A DNA stretch of 64,000 nucleotides from Asticcacaulis tiandongensis (GTDB lineage Bacteria > Pseudomonadota > Alphaproteobacteria > Caulobacterales > Caulobacteraceae), in assembly GCF_006475605.1 (NCBI RefSeq), contig NZ_SSBC01000010.1, positions 806,001-870,000 on the forward strand, written 5' to 3'. Within the stretch, counting starts at the first letter, position 1; every line of letters begins with the position of its first letter. The translations under genes were made by a program, and so were the position numbers. Below the pieces are notes generated by a model. The model worked only from the letters and a program-made list of their open reading frames with translations, ran no database searches and was not told the DNA's origin. Shown here piece after piece: positions 45,233 through 55,611 of the stretch.

Positions 45233-47443
45233 ATGTCACATGACCCCAAGTCCCATAGCTGTCACACACCTGAGCCTGAGTTGGTCAAGTCCTGCTGCGG
45301 AGGCCATCACGCCACACCCGCCGCGCCCCCACCGGCCAATGCCCATGAACTGATCTATACCTGCCCCATGGACCCCGAAGTGCGTCAGCTTGGCCCCGGC
45401 ACCTGCCCGAAATGCGGCATGGCGCTGGAGCCGGATGTCGTGACCCTCGAAGAGCAGGAAAATCCTGAACTCAAGGACATGACCCTGAGATTTTGGGTAT
45501 CCGCCGCCCTAAGCCTGCCGGTGCTCATATGGGTCATGGGGTCACACGTCTTTGGCTGGGAACACCATATAAGCCACAGCCTGTCGAACTGGGGGCAACT
45601 GATTTTGGCCACGCCAGTGGTTTTGTGGGGCGGTGCGCCTTTCTTTCAGCGGGGCTGGCAGTCTATCCGCACCGGCAATCTGAATATGTTTACCCTGATT
45701 GCTATCGGCACAGGGGTGGCCTGGGCCTATAGCGTCATGCTCACCCTGTTCCCCGATCTTTTTTCCGGCACAGGGCAGACTACCCATGTCTATTTTGAAG
45801 CCGCCGCCGTCATCACCACCCTTGTCCTGCTCGGTCAGGTGCTGGAGCTTAAGGCCCGCGCCCAGACCGGCAACGCTATCCGCGCCCTTTTGCGTCTGGC
45901 ACCGGAAACCGCGACACGCCTGAAGGACGGCCTTGAGGAAACCATACCCCTCGGTCATGTCCATGCCGGAGATATTTTACGCGTCCGGCCGGGCGAAAAA
46001 ATCCCGACCGACGGCGAAATCCTCAGCGGACGGACGCATGTCGATGAGTCGATGATTACCGGCGAATCCATGCCGGTATCAAAGTCCGAAGGTGAACACG
46101 TCACCGGCGGCACGGTCAACCAGATGGGCAGCTTCACCCTGACCGCCACTCGCGTCGGCGGCGATACCCTCCTGTCGCAAATCGTCGCTCAGGTCGCTTC
46201 GGCCCAACGCTCCCGCGCCCCCATTCAGCGCGTGGCCGATAAGGTGTCTGCGTGGTTTGTCCCCGCCGTCATCGCTATTGCCATAGCGACCTTTGCTATC
46301 TGGGGGTGGGTCGGGCCGGAACCGAAACTAAGCTTTGCGCTGCTTAATGCCATTGCCGTTCTGATTATTGCCTGCCCCTGTGCGCTGGGTCTGGCGACGC
46401 CTATGTCGATCATGGCAGGTACAGGCCGCGCGGCCCGCGCCGGCATCCTGATCCGTGACGCTGCAGCGCTTGAGGCCTTTCAAAGCGTAGATACCCTGCT
46501 GATCGACAAGACCGGCACCCTGACCGAAGGCAAGCCCAAACTGATCGCCGTCAAAACCATTGGCGACCGTGACGAAGACCATCTGCTGTCGCTGATCGCC
46601 TCGCTTGAGCGGTTAAGCGAACACCCGATTGCCAACGCCATTGTCGAGGAGGCAAAGGCCAGAAACCTGCCGCTGCACGAAGCTCAGGACTTCGACTCCC
46701 CTACCGGCAAGGGCGTCACTGGCATCGTCGAGGGCGTATCACTGGCGCTGGGTAATGCCGCCCTGCTCAGCGATTTCGGTCACGATGATAAGGCCCTCAA
46801 AGACCTGTCACGCCCCTATCGCGAAGCCGGTCAGACCGTCATCTATGTACTGGCCGACAACCGGCCCGCAGGCATTGCCGTCGTCGCTGATCCCATAAAG
46901 GCGACCACGGCCGAAGCCCTGAAAGCGCTGAAGGCCGAAGGTTTGCATATCGTCATGCTGACCGGTGACAATGAACTGACTGCGCGTGCTGTAGCCCGTG
47001 AACTGGGGATTGACGCCGTCGAAGCCGATGTCCTGCCCGCCCGTAAGGCCGAGGTCGTGCAATCGCTTATCGCTCAGGGCCGCAAGGTCGCCATGGCCGG
47101 TGACGGGGTCAATGACGCCCCTGCCCTTGCCGCGGCGACGGTTGGCATCGCCATGGGCAATGGCACCGACATCGCTATGGAAAGCGCAAGCATAACCCTG
47201 CTCAAAGGAGACCTGAACGGCCTTGTCCGCGCCCGTAAACTGAGTCACGGCGTCATGACCAATATCCGTCAGAACCTGTGGTTTGCCTTTGGTTATAATG
47301 CGCTGGGTGTACCTGTTGCCGCAGGAATCCTTTATCCGGCCTTCGGTCTGTTGCTGTCGCCCATCCTTGCGTCGGTTGCCATGTCCTTAAGCTCAGTTTC
47401 AGTTATCGCCAACGCCCTGCGCATCAGGAATATGAAACTCTGA
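45233..47443 (+). CDS. copA: Copper-exporting P1B-type ATPase
   Basis: About 737 residues. The N-terminus is His/Cys-rich and carries a YTCPMDPEV...[10 protein letters not shown] metal-binding module (about residues 42-68) instead of a ferredoxin-like HMA domain. Eight membrane helices follow, with the CPC motif near residue 381, DKTGT phosphorylation site near 425, and [13 protein letters not shown] near 623. The C-terminal [15 protein letters not shown] helix is typical of copper(I) pumps. The frame opens earlier inside csoR; the ATG at 45233 (MSHDPKSHS) is preferred. The end overlaps the convergent folK by 20 bases. Confidence 0.94.
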   Translation: MSHDPKSHSCHTPEPELVKSCCGGHHATPAAPPPANAHELIYTCPMDPEVRQLGPGTCPKCGMALEPDVVTLEEQENPELKDMTLRFWVSAALSLPVLIWVMGSHVFGWEHHISHSLSNWGQLILATPVVLWGGAPFFQRGWQSIRTGNLNMFTLIAIGTGVAWAYSVMLTLFPDLFSGTGQTTHVYFEAAAVITTLVLLGQVLELKARAQTGNAIRALLRLAPETATRLKDGLEETIPLGHVHAGDILRVRPGEKIPTDGEILSGRTHVDESMITGESMPVSKSEGEHVTGGTVNQMGSFTLTATRVGGDTLLSQIVAQVASAQRSRAPIQRVADKVSAWFVPAVIAIAIATFAIWGWVGPEPKLSFALLNAIAVLIIACPCALGLATPMSIMAGTGRAARAGILIRDAAALEAFQSVDTLLIDKTGTLTEGKPKLIAVKTIGDRDEDHLLSLIASLERLSEHPIANAIVEEAKARNLPLHEAQDFDSPTGKGVTGIVEGVSLALGNAALLSDFGHDDKALKDLSRPYREAGQTVIYVLADNRPAGIAVVADPIKATTAEALKALKAEGLHIVMLTGDNELTARAVARELGIDAVEADVLPARKAEVVQSLIAQGRKVAMAGDGVNDAPALAAATVGIAMGNGTDIAMESASITLLKGDLNGLVRARKLSHGVMTNIRQNLWFAFGYNALGVPVAAGILYPAFGLLLSPILASVAMSLSSVSVIANALRIRNMKL

Positions 47444-47999
47444 TCTCGTCCGTCGTCTCGGCAATATGCGCATCACGTCCGACCGTTACCTCAGCATAAA
47501 GGTCGGATGCGGTGCGTTTCAGCACCGGATGCACCCAGTCAGGCGCAATCTCCGCCAGCGGCCCCATGACAAAGCCGCGTTCATGGGCGCGCGGATGCGG
47601 CACGATCAACCCGTCGCCTGAGATCACCTGATCATGATAGGCGATCATATCGAGATCGAGGGTACGAGGTGCGTTGACGTTTTTGTGATCAGATGTGTAG
47701 CGTACACGCCCTGCCTCTGCCTCGATTTTATGCAAATATTCCAGAAGCTGTTCCGGTGAATCAGAGGTTTCCACCTTGAGCACTGCATTCATATAGGGTG
47801 GGTCTGCTGGATCAGGCCAGGCCTCGGATTGCCACAGACTTGATACTGCTTTTACGCTAATATTTTCGCTTTGTAATTGCTTGACGACATTAACCAATGC
47901 CTGCATTGCAGAATGCCCCCCCCAGGGCAAATTTGCACCATAGGCGATGAAAATACCCTGTTCAGAATCCGGTGTTATATGGTAATGGGTTAGGGACAT
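47424..47999 (-). CDS. folK: 6-hydroxymethyl-7,8-dihydropterin pyrophosphokinase
   Basis: A 191-residue kinase of folate synthesis. The hallmark [12 protein letters not shown] and [16 protein letters not shown] motifs, with the N-terminal [10 protein letters not shown], are present. It transfers pyrophosphate from ATP to the pterin. Its 3' end overlaps copA tail to tail by 20 bases. It is divergent from the NYN-domain gene by 35 bases. No other folate genes are adjacent. Confidence 0.94.
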   Translation of the reverse strand: MSLTHYHITPDSEQGIFIAYGANLPWGGHSAMQALVNVVKQLQSENISVKAVSSLWQSEAWPDPADPPYMNAVLKVETSDSPEQLLEYLHKIEAEAGRVRYTSDHKNVNAPRTLDLDMIAYHDQVISGDGLIVPHPRAHERGFVMGPLAEIAPDWVHPVLKRTASDLYAEVTVGRDAHIAETTDEIRVSYS

Positions 48000-48034
48000 T
48001 TTATCCGGTTTTATTTTTAAGAAAGTAATTTAAG

Positions 48035-48622
48035 ATGAGTTTCTATCCTACGGACAAAATTGCCCTATTTATAGATGGCGCCAATCTTTATTCGGCCGCC
48101 AAGGCGCTTAATTTTGACATCGACTATCGCAAGCTCCTCGATGAGTTCCGCAAGCGGGGCATTCTTATCCGCGCCTATTATTACACAGCATTGGTCGAAG
48201 GTGACGACTACTCCCCCATCCGTCCGCTGGTGGACTGGCTTGACTATAACGGCTTCACCCTGATTACCAAAACCGCCAAGGAATATACAGACGCGCAAGG
48301 TCGTAAACGCTGGCGCGGCGATATGGATATTGAAATCGCCTGCGACATGCTGGAAATCGCCGAAAGCGCCGACCATCTGGTGCTGTTTTCCGGTGACGGC
48401 GACTTCCGCCGCCTGATCGAAGCCGTCCAGCGCAAAGGCTGCCGCGTCACGGTTATCTCTACCGTTAAATCCCAGCCCCCCATGACCTCAGATGAACTGC
48501 GCCGTCAGGCCGATACCTTCATCGATCTGGCCGATCTGGCCGGTGTCATCGGTCGCCCGCGCCAGGCCGGTGGCGGCGCACAAGGCTCAACCCCGAAATT
48601 TGTTGACGAGTTCGAAGACTAG
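48035..48622 (+). CDS. NYN domain protein (LabA/DUF88 family)
   Basis: A 195-residue protein with a PIN-like NYN nuclease domain. Acidic residues expected at the active site are in ALFIDGANLYSAA (start), GDMDIEIACDMLE (about residue 90-105), and LFSGDGDFRRLIEA (about 125-138). The fold suggests an RNase or RNA-processing role; the target is unknown. The C-terminal tail (RPRQAGGGAQGS) is basic and flexible. Its stop codon overlaps by one base the dispersed repeat R1. Confidence 0.88.
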   Translation: MSFYPTDKIALFIDGANLYSAAKALNFDIDYRKLLDEFRKRGILIRAYYYTALVEGDDYSPIRPLVDWLDYNGFTLITKTAKEYTDAQGRKRWRGDMDIEIACDMLEIAESADHLVLFSGDGDFRRLIEAVQRKGCRVTVISTVKSQPPMTSDELRRQADTFIDLADLAGVIGRPRQAGGGAQGSTPKFVDEFED

Positions 48623-48675
48623 CAGGGCCTCAGGCCCTGCACCCGTTTGCCCCGAGGTATGTGACATCTTCCATT
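48622..48675 (+). repeat. Dispersed hairpin repeat R1, copy after the NYN gene
   Basis: GCAGGGCC/GGCCCTGC hairpin, then the tail CACCCGTTTGCCCCGAGGT and TGTGACATCTTCCAT. It is almost identical to 60949-61001. A degenerate R2-like stretch follows to about 48770 (CCCCCCTCCCCGTT then GACGGAGGGGGA). Confidence 0.8.
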
Positions 48676-48828
48676 CGTTACCCCCCTCCCCGTTTACAGT
48701 GATATAGCGCCAGCGAAATTACAGCTTTCGCCAGCGTTGGGCGCGCGAAGTCCGCGACGGAGGGGGAAAACCCAACGTCATACACACACCCGAACATATA
48801 CAGATGACCTGCGTTTAACCTCTGGTCT

Positions 48829-48854
48829 AACGGGTGCAGGGTCCGCGACCCTGC
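48829..48854 (-). repeat. Dispersed hairpin repeat R1, inverted copy abutting smpB
   Basis: Read on the minus strand, GCAGGGTcgcggACCCTGC and CACCCGTT follow directly after the smpB stop. The stem uses GGGT/ACCC where other copies use GGGC/GCCC, so base pairing is conserved. With the forward copy at 48622 it bounds a 233-base gap. Confidence 0.7.
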
Positions 48855-49331
48855 TCAGCCATGATCCTTGAGGATGCGCGCCTTTTCGCGGCCCCAGTCG
48901 CGTTTGGCTTCGGTTTCACGCTTGTCGTGCAGCTTCTTGCCCTTGGCTAGCGCGATTTCGACCTTCACCATGCCCTTATCGTTGAAATAGAGCTTGGTCG
49001 GCACGATGGTCATGCCTTCGCGCTGCACCGCAATGATAAAACGGTGAATCTCACGCCGGTGCAGCAACAGCTTACGGATACGGCGCGGCTCATGATTGAA
49101 GCGGTTGGCAAAACCGTAATGCGGCACATCGGCATTGATCAGGCACAGTTCATTACCCGCCTCAACTGACACATAGGACTCGGCGATATTCGCCCGCCCC
49201 TGACGCAGCGACTTGACCTCGGTGCCCGTAAGCACGATCCCTGCCTCGGTAAAGTTCTCAAGGAAGTAGTCAAATCGCGCGCGACGGTTTTCGGCGATGA
49301 TCTTGTAATTGCTCTGGTCTTTTTCAGCCAA
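48855..49331 (-). CDS. smpB: tmRNA-binding protein SmpB
   Basis: A 158-residue partner of tmRNA in ribosome rescue. The OB-fold core contains [30 protein letters not shown], and the basic C-terminal tail ([29 protein letters not shown] region) is complete. tmRNA itself is not in the window. It begins two bases after the dapA stop, so the two are probably one transcript. A dispersed repeat abuts its stop codon. Confidence 0.97.
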   Translation of the reverse strand: MAEKDQSNYKIIAENRRARFDYFLENFTEAGIVLTGTEVKSLRQGRANIAESYVSVEAGNELCLINADVPHYGFANRFNHEPRRIRKLLLHRREIHRFIIAVQREGMTIVPTKLYFNDKGMVKVEIALAKGKKLHDKRETEAKRDWGREKARILKDHG

Positions 49332-49333
49332 TG

Positions 49334-50224
49334 TTACAGCCCTGCCAGTTTCAGCGCCGCATCAACCTGAGGCCGCACGGCTTCGGCACACGGCGTAATC
49401 GGCAAACGCACCTCATCGGTTGTCAGACCCAAACGGCTCAGGGCATATTTGGTCGGTGACGGCGACGCGTCATTGAACAACACCTTATGCAGGGTAATCA
49501 GCTGATCCTGAATGCGCCGCGCCTCGGCAAAATCATTGGCCACGCAGGCATTATACAATGCCACCATAGCTTCAGGGGCGACGTTCGATGTCACCGAAAT
49601 GACCCCATGCCCACCATGCGCCACATAGCCCAAGAGCGTCGGATCATCGCCCGATATGAACGAGAAACCTTCCTCGACCGTCAGGCGCAGTTGGCTCATG
49701 CGCACCATATCGCCGGTTGCGTCCTTGATGCCGACAATATTAGGCAACTTCGCCAGACGGCTTACGGTGTCGTTGGAAATATCGACGACCGTACGCCCCG
49801 GTACATTGTACAAAAGAATGGGAACCTGCACGGCATCATTGATCGCCTTGAAGTGCTGATAAAGCCCTTCCTGCGACGGCTTGTTGTAATAGGGCGCAAC
49901 CACCAGAACCGCGTCGGCTCCGACCGTCTTGGCATAATGACTAAGTTCAAGCGCCTCAGCCGTATTGTTAGAACCGGCACCGGCGATGACCTTTGCGCGA
50001 CCGGCCACGGTCTCAACACACAGGCGCACGATTTCCTTGTGCTCTTCCATGCTGAGTGTCGAGGTCTCACCGGTCGTCCCGACCGGCACAATCCCGTGCA
50101 CACCGGCCTGAACCTGGCGTTCCACCAGCGCTTTAAACGCCGCATAGTCCACCTGTCCGTCCTTAAAGGGCGTTACAATAGCGGTAATGACGCCATGAAA
50201 CAGTGGAGTGTGAGCGCTGGACAT
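49334..50224 (-). CDS. dapA: 4-hydroxy-tetrahydrodipicolinate synthase
   Basis: About 297 residues. DapA condenses pyruvate with aspartate semialdehyde in lysine and diaminopimelate synthesis. GTTGETSTL near the N-terminus, the Tyr of LLYNVPGRT and the Schiff-base Lys in GIKDATGD are all present. The frame extends upstream to 50347, but the family start is the ATG at 50224 ([15 protein letters not shown]). It is followed two bases later by smpB, as in many alphaproteobacteria. Confidence 0.96.
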   Translation of the reverse strand: MSSAHTPLFHGVITAIVTPFKDGQVDYAAFKALVERQVQAGVHGIVPVGTTGETSTLSMEEHKEIVRLCVETVAGRAKVIAGAGSNNTAEALELSHYAKTVGADAVLVVAPYYNKPSQEGLYQHFKAINDAVQVPILLYNVPGRTVVDISNDTVSRLAKLPNIVGIKDATGDMVRMSQLRLTVEEGFSFISGDDPTLLGYVAHGGHGVISVTSNVAPEAMVALYNACVANDFAEARRIQDQLITLHKVLFNDASPSPTKYALSRLGLTTDEVRLPITPCAEAVRPQVDAALKLAGL

Positions 50225-50421
50225 AAGACCTATTCCGTTAAGCAGCAAAGCATATGTCCCTTGCCTTAAGACTTCCCTGAACGCGCTGCAACGACTTTGT
50301 ACAGGAAATAGGTACAAGACGACACATCTCATTGCGCTTTTTGCCAAACCTGCCCATTCTTGGCCTTTATAGACAGCTAAAACCCATAATTTGATCAGGC
50401 ATTAATACGGATATTAAAACC

Positions 50422-52557
50422 ATGATTTTCAGACTCTCTGCGCCTAAAAACTACCGTCAGGCCCTGCTGGTAACCGCTCTGGCGGGTATGGCCATGACGC
50501 CTGTTTCCGCGCAGGAAGCCCCCCCCCCAGTTCTGCCCTCTGGCCCGCAACCCTATCAGGCCATTCAGGCCGCACAGGCCGAAAATGCCAGTTTTTCCAC
50601 GGCTCTGGCGGCGGTAAAATCAAAGAACTTCACACTGGCCGAATCCTATCGCGCCTCCCTGCCCGATCCGGTCGCCCGCAAGATCATCCAGTGGGCCATT
50701 ATCGACGGTGACGGGGCCAATATCTACGGTTTTGCCGCCCTTGATGCCGCCCGCCGCGACCTGTGGGGCTGGCCACGCGAATCAAAACGCCAGATTGCCG
50801 CCGAAAAACAAATTATTGTCTCCGGTTTGACCAGCGCCCAGATCATCGACTGGTTTACCGGTGCTCCGCCCCAGAGCGTTGACGGCGCCATTGCCCTGAT
50901 CGGCGCCTATGAGCGTGAAGGCAAGACCGCAGAGGCGCAGGCGCTGGCCAAATCCTGGTGGCGCGATCAGGCCTTTGAACGCGCCGATCAGGATCGCTTC
51001 TATACCCAGTTCAGTCGCCACCTGAGCGCCGATGACCATAAGGCCCGCCTCAACACCCTGCTTCTGGGCGCGCAAGGCCCGGCCACGCAAGGCATGCTGG
51101 CCTATGTCGATGACCGCTCCCGTCAGGTGGCCGAAGCCGCAATGGCCCTGCGTTCCGGCTCAAGCCGTGGCACAACCCTTTATGAAGCGGCCTCAGCCGC
51201 CAATCCCCGCCATCCGGTGCTCGCCTATGAACGTGCGCGTTTCTTACGCCGCGCCAAGATGGAAACGCTCGGTTATGGCCTGATGGCCGACCTGCCCGAA
51301 GCCCCGGCCTCGACTGCAGCCATTAACAACCTGTGGACCGAGCGCCTGAGCTATTTCCGCAGCGCCGTGAAAAACCGCAACTATCAGGCCGCCTACGATT
51401 CCATGAAAGGCGGCGGTTTCCCCAATGGTGAGAAAAAAGCCGAGGCCGAATTCTTCGCTGGCTGGATCGCCCTGACACGCCTCAACCGCCCCGATCTGGC
51501 GGTCGGTCATTTCGAGAAAATCCGTGAGGCCGGCACCACCCCGATCACACAGGGACGGGCATATTACTGGCTTGGCCGCGCCTATGAGGCCCGCGGTCAG
51601 GCGGGCGATCCTGTCCTCGCCCATCAGGCCTATGCCGCAGGTGGCCAATTCATCTATGCCTTCTACGGTCAGCTGGCTGCGGAAAAAGCAGGCATCAAAA
51701 CCCTTGATATCGGTAAGGACCCCGTCCCCACACCCGAAGACCGTGCCCGTTTTGAGAACCGTGACCTCGTCAAGGCCGCGCGTCTGCTGGCGCAATCGGG
51801 TGAGCGCGACCTGTTCAACAGCATGGTTCTGGCGCTTGATGACATGCTGCCCAATACCGAAGAAATGGCGCTTCTTTATGATCTGACCAAGGCCAATACC
51901 TCACCGGACGTCTCTATGCGTGTCGCCCGTGTCTCGATGCAGCGCGGCTTTTATCTACCTGAACGCGCCTACCCGATCCGCGCCATTCCTGCTGTAAAAT
52001 CCCCCGAAGCCGCCTTTGTCCTCGGGATCACCCGTCAGGAGTCGGGCTTCGACCCCAATGTGCGCTCACACGCCAATGCGCGCGGCATGATGCAGCTTAT
52101 CCCGCCGACCGCCCGTGCCGTAGCGCGGCGCATGTCCTTAAGCTATTCCGACGCCATGCTCTATGAGCCGGAATATAATATGTCGCTCGGGGCCTATCAC
52201 TTAGGGGAACTGGTTGACCGTTTCGGCGGCTCCTACATCATGGCTGCCGCAGGCTATAATGCAGGCCCCGGACGTCCCGCCCAGTGGATCAATGACTGCG
52301 GCGATCCGCGCGGTGCTCAAGCCGATCCTCTGTGGTTCATCGAATGCGCCCCCTTCACCGAGACGCGCAACTATATGATGCGCGTCATGGAAAATACGCA
52401 GGTCTATCGCGCCCGCGTCAATGGCGGCACCGCGCCGCTTACCCCCTATGCCGATCTGCAACGCGGCATGGTGGTCAGCTATGTGCCCGACACCAGCGAT
52501 ACCGGCAACACCTCAACGCCGGACGGCCCGATCAACTATCTCGATCTGAAAAACTAG
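50422..52557 (+). CDS. slt: Soluble lytic murein transglycosylase (Slt70-like)
   Basis: A 711-residue periplasmic enzyme. A signal peptide of about 31 residues (ending VSAQE) comes first. The large middle region is a helical superhelix of TPR-like repeats. The C-terminal goose-lysozyme-type domain (about residues 540-690) has the catalytic Glu in GITRQESGFDPN and the motifs ARGMMQLIPPTA and AAGYNAGPGR. It cleaves peptidoglycan to 1,6-anhydromuropeptides. Divergent from dapA. Confidence 0.93.
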   Translation: MIFRLSAPKNYRQALLVTALAGMAMTPVSAQEAPPPVLPSGPQPYQAIQAAQAENASFSTALAAVKSKNFTLAESYRASLPDPVARKIIQWAIIDGDGANIYGFAALDAARRDLWGWPRESKRQIAAEKQIIVSGLTSAQIIDWFTGAPPQSVDGAIALIGAYEREGKTAEAQALAKSWWRDQAFERADQDRFYTQFSRHLSADDHKARLNTLLLGAQGPATQGMLAYVDDRSRQVAEAAMALRSGSSRGTTLYEAASAANPRHPVLAYERARFLRRAKMETLGYGLMADLPEAPASTAAINNLWTERLSYFRSAVKNRNYQAAYDSMKGGGFPNGEKKAEAEFFAGWIALTRLNRPDLAVGHFEKIREAGTTPITQGRAYYWLGRAYEARGQAGDPVLAHQAYAAGGQFIYAFYGQLAAEKAGIKTLDIGKDPVPTPEDRARFENRDLVKAARLLAQSGERDLFNSMVLALDDMLPNTEEMALLYDLTKANTSPDVSMRVARVSMQRGFYLPERAYPIRAIPAVKSPEAAFVLGITRQESGFDPNVRSHANARGMMQLIPPTARAVARRMSLSYSDAMLYEPEYNMSLGAYHLGELVDRFGGSYIMAAAGYNAGPGRPAQWINDCGDPRGAQADPLWFIECAPFTETRNYMMRVMENTQVYRARVNGGTAPLTPYADLQRGMVVSYVPDTSDTGNTSTPDGPINYLDLKN

Positions 52558-52565
52558 AATTCTAT

Positions 52566-52596
52566 GAGGATGGTGAAGCGTGTGCTTTCCATCCTC
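52566..52596. terminator. Hairpin after the transglycosylase gene
   Basis: GAGGATGG at 52566-52573 pairs with CCATCCTC at 52589-52596, eight bases after the stop. The loop is 15 bases and there is no T run, so termination is uncertain. Confidence 0.45.
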
Positions 52597-52717
52597 TACT
52601 CTCCAAATATGCATTTCATTTATTTTTATTGCACCGCATCATCTTTAGGATGACAGAGTTTCAATGCGGGACTAGGCTCGGTGCAAGTCAAATTACGACC
52701 TGTGGAGGAGCGCCCTG

Positions 52718-53467
52718 ATGGGAACATCCGGCAAGATATACAATTCCGCTGCGGAGGCCCTCGAAGGACTTCTGCGCGACGACCTGACGATTATGGCCGG
52801 TGGCTTTGGCCTGTGCGGCATACCGGAAAACCTGATCGCCGCGGTACGCGATTCCGGCGTCAAGGGCCTGACGGTTATCTCCAACAATGCCGGTGTCGAT
52901 GGCTTCGGTCTGGGTCAGCTTCTCAACACCCACCAGATCAAAAAGATGATCTCGTCCTATGTCGGCGAAAACAAGGAATTTGAGCGTCAGTACCTGTCGG
53001 GTGAGCTTGAGCTTGAGTTTAACCCGCAAGGGACTCTGGCCGAGCGCATCCGTGCCGGTGGTGCGGGCATCCCCGCCTTCTATACCGCTACAGGCGTCGG
53101 CACACTGGTGGCCGAAGGCAAGGAAGAAAAGACCTTCGACGGACGCCGCTATATCCTTGAGACCGGCCTTGTGGCTGACCTGTCGATCATCAAGGCCTGG
53201 AAGGCCGACGAACGCGGCAATCTGATCTTCCGTAAGACGGCACGTAACTTCAACCCGATCATGGCCACTGCCGGTAAGGTCACGGTCGTCGAGGTCGAGG
53301 AAATCGTACCCACGGGTTCAATTGATCCTGACCACATCCATACACCGGGCATCTATGTCGATCGCATCGTCAAGGGCACGTTCGAGAAACGTATTGAGCA
53401 GCGCACCACGCGCTCAAGAAGCGAAGCGTTAGCACAAGATAACAGCGCACAAAAGGAGAGTGTATAA
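52718..53467 (+). CDS. scoA: 3-oxoacid CoA-transferase subunit A
   Basis: A 249-residue subunit that with ScoB transfers CoA from succinyl-CoA to acetoacetate. The N-terminal [17 protein letters not shown] and [12 protein letters not shown] motifs and the [16 protein letters not shown] segment are typical. Preceded by GGAGGAG ten bases before the ATG. Its stop overlaps the scoB start as TAATG. The C-terminal tail ([17 protein letters not shown]) is longer than usual and low-complexity. Confidence 0.94.
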   Translation: MGTSGKIYNSAAEALEGLLRDDLTIMAGGFGLCGIPENLIAAVRDSGVKGLTVISNNAGVDGFGLGQLLNTHQIKKMISSYVGENKEFERQYLSGELELEFNPQGTLAERIRAGGAGIPAFYTATGVGTLVAEGKEEKTFDGRRYILETGLVADLSIIKAWKADERGNLIFRKTARNFNPIMATAGKVTVVEVEEIVPTGSIDPDHIHTPGIYVDRIVKGTFEKRIEQRTTRSRSEALAQDNSAQKESV

Positions 53468-54108
53468 TGGTCTGGACAAGAGACGACCTCGCCAAACGCG
53501 CCGCCAAAGAATTACAGGACGGCTATTACGTCAATCTGGGGATCGGCATTCCGACCCTTGTGGCCAACCATATCCCCGAAGGCATGACCGTCACCTTTCA
53601 ATCGGAAAACGGCATGCTGGGCATGGGGCCCTTTCCCTATGATGATGAGGTCGATCCCGACCTGATCAATGCCGGCAAGCAGACCATCACCGAACTGGAT
53701 GAAACCAGCTATTTTTCATCATCGGACTCATTCGCCATGATCCGTGGCGGTCACATCAACCTGACCATTTTAGGAGCGATGGAAGTAGCCGAAAACGGCG
53801 ATATCGCCAACTGGATGATACCCGGCAAGCTCGTCAAGGGCATGGGCGGAGCGATGGATCTGGTGGCGGGCGTCAAACGCGTCGTTGTGGTCATGGAACA
53901 CACCAGCAAACACGGTGAATCCAAGGTGCTTAAGGCCTGCGAACTGCCCCTGACCGGCACCGGCGTCGTCAGCCTGATTATCACCACGCTTGGGGTGTTT
54001 GAGGTCAAACCCGATGGCTCAGGCCTGCGCCTGATCGAACTGGCCCCCGATGTGACGCTTGAGGACATCGCGGCCAGCACCGAAGCCGCCTATGAGGTCG
54101 CCCTCTGA
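53467..54108 (+). CDS. scoB: 3-oxoacid CoA-transferase subunit B
   Basis: A 213-residue subunit with the catalytic Glu in QSENGMLGMGP. The N-terminal YVNLGIGIPTLVANHIP and the MDLVAGVKRVVVVMEHT segment are characteristic. The start overlaps scoA. The pair uses ketone bodies or feeds acetoacetate derived from polyhydroxybutyrate. A bidirectional hairpin follows before the convergent ATP12 gene. Confidence 0.95.
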   Translation: MVWTRDDLAKRAAKELQDGYYVNLGIGIPTLVANHIPEGMTVTFQSENGMLGMGPFPYDDEVDPDLINAGKQTITELDETSYFSSSDSFAMIRGGHINLTILGAMEVAENGDIANWMIPGKLVKGMGGAMDLVAGVKRVVVVMEHTSKHGESKVLKACELPLTGTGVVSLIITTLGVFEVKPDGSGLRLIELAPDVTLEDIAASTEAAYEVAL

Positions 54109-54114
54109 TTTTTT

Positions 54115-54152
54115 CTCCCCCCTGTCGCCTGCGATGGGGAGGAGGATTTTTA
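54115..54152. terminator. Bidirectional hairpin between scoB and the ATP12 gene
   Basis: CTCCCC at 54115-54120 pairs with GGGGAG at 54136-54141, with an inner TCGC/GCGA pairing, and T or A runs on both sides. It lies between convergent stop codons. Confidence 0.65.
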
Positions 54153-54170
54153 AAGGACGGCTGGGTATTC

Positions 54171-54917
54171 TTACCGTAAGGCCTTAAACCACGCCTCAAG
54201 GCTAATCACATCGGCCTTGTGCGACTCGGCCCGTTGACGGGCCTCGGCATCATCGCCCCAGGTTTCGACCTGAAAGGCCTCACCGACGCGCGACGCCTCA
54301 AAGGCCGCCTCTCCACTCAAATGTCCCTTCCACAGGGCAATCGCCAGCACCACGGACCCGAGTAAGGGCGTCGCCGCCATCAGCCCTGCCCGCTCATAGG
54401 GCGTCGCCGCCGCAACCAACGCCCCGATACCGGCAACCGTAGCCTCAGGTTGCGGCTTATGCATAATCGAGCGGTTCTGAACGATCTCCAGTCCCAGTTC
54501 TGCCTTAAGCCAGCCAATGACCGGCTCCCACGCCGCCGCTTCCCGCTCAATCAGCGCCTGCGGATAGTCTGACGGATAGGCCACCAGATCGGTTTCCGCA
54601 TAACGCGACGCCTCGGCCACCGCGCCTTCTGCGTCCTTAAGGTGATCAATAGCCGCAAATCCCAGCCGCGTCAGGGGCATGGCGGCATAGTCCACATAGT
54701 CCTCAACCGCTTCCCACTCACGCGCCACCAGCGCCGCTACCGCCGGATTGGGCAGGCTCAGCACTTCGCCCTTTGGCGTTTTGACTGCACGTTTATCAAG
54801 TGACACCGCAAACCCGCCACTGATGGCAGCAAAGGCTACCTCTTTCCAGAAGCGCTTCGGGCGATTGCCCAACTGATCCACACGCTTTGACGGCGCTTCG
54901 GCCTTATAGTCAGTCAT
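54171..54917 (-). CDS. ATP12 family ATP synthase F1 assembly chaperone
   Basis: A 248-residue protein. ATP12 proteins help assemble the F1 alpha subunit in mitochondria and alphaproteobacteria. The core FAVSLDKRAVKTPKGEVLSLPN, the VAREWEAVE segment and the C-terminal AVAEASRYAETDLVAYPSD block are diagnostic. It is third in an operon with a pseudouridine synthase and a HAD phosphatase (one-base gap), a conserved alphaproteobacterial arrangement. Confidence 0.92.
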   Translation of the reverse strand: MTDYKAEAPSKRVDQLGNRPKRFWKEVAFAAISGGFAVSLDKRAVKTPKGEVLSLPNPAVAALVAREWEAVEDYVDYAAMPLTRLGFAAIDHLKDAEGAVAEASRYAETDLVAYPSDYPQALIEREAAAWEPVIGWLKAELGLEIVQNRSIMHKPQPEATVAGIGALVAAATPYERAGLMAATPLLGSVVLAIALWKGHLSGEAAFEASRVGEAFQVETWGDDAEARQRAESHKADVISLEAWFKALR

Positions 54918-54918
54918 A

Positions 54919-55611
54919 TCAGAGACTTGCTTTCAGAACTTCAGATGAAAACTGATCCAGCGTCCGGTTCAACGCCGTATAATCATCGACAATTTCATGC
55001 GCGCCTGCGGCCTCAAGTTCGGACACCGTATGAAAGCCCCACGACACGCCCACCGCATAGGCACCGGCGGACCGCGCCATACGGATATCATAGGTGGCAT
55101 CGCCGATCATCAATGTCTGGTGCGCCCCGACGCCCAACGCCTTCATATTACATTCCAGCATATGCGGATGGGGCTTTGACGGCCCATCGTCGGCGCAGAA
55201 GGTGACATCGAAAATATCTTCCCAGCCATAATGCGCCAGTATCCGCGTCACCCCGCGCCGCGAATTACCTGTCGCCATGCCGATCAGCCAGTTATCATTT
55301 TTGAGGCGCAAAAGGGTTTCCTGCGCACCGGCATAGAGGTCTTCACTGAAATCCGGCTCGGCATGGAAGGTGATAAAGGCGTTCTGAAACTCACGCGTAT
55401 AGGCGGCAATGGTTTCCGGATCGAGGTCTGGCCGCATGGCCTCCAATGCCTCAAACAAAGACAGGCCAACAATGCCACGCACCTGATCATAGGTCGGCGG
55501 CTCAATATTGATACGGTGCGCCGCCTCAACCGCCGCCCGAAAGATAGAGGCCCGACTGTCGATCAGGGTGCCATCTACATCAAATACAGCCAAACGCATG
55601 GACGCACTCAC
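54919..55611 (-). CDS. HAD family hydrolase (phosphoglycolate phosphatase-like)
   Basis: A 230-residue HAD-IA hydrolase. The nucleophile motif FDVDGTLIDSRA, the second motif MATGNSRRG, and the third region MIGDATYDIRMARSAGA are intact. The substrate is not determinable; phosphoglycolate or a nucleotide is plausible. It overlaps the pseudouridine synthase by one base and is one base before the ATP12 gene. Confidence 0.9.
   Translation of the reverse strand: MSASMRLAVFDVDGTLIDSRASIFRAAVEAAHRINIEPPTYDQVRGIVGLSLFEALEAMRPDLDPETIAAYTREFQNAFITFHAEPDFSEDLYAGAQETLLRLKNDNWLIGMATGNSRRGVTRILAHYGWEDIFDVTFCADDGPSKPHPHMLECNMKALGVGAHQTLMIGDATYDIRMARSAGAYAVGVSWGFHTVSELEAAGAHEIVDDYTALNRTLDQFSSEVLKASL

Noticed and set aside
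50411-50427. TTAA-N8-TTAA in front of the transglycosylase gene as a CtrA box
   Set aside because: The spacer is eight bases; the CtrA consensus requires seven.
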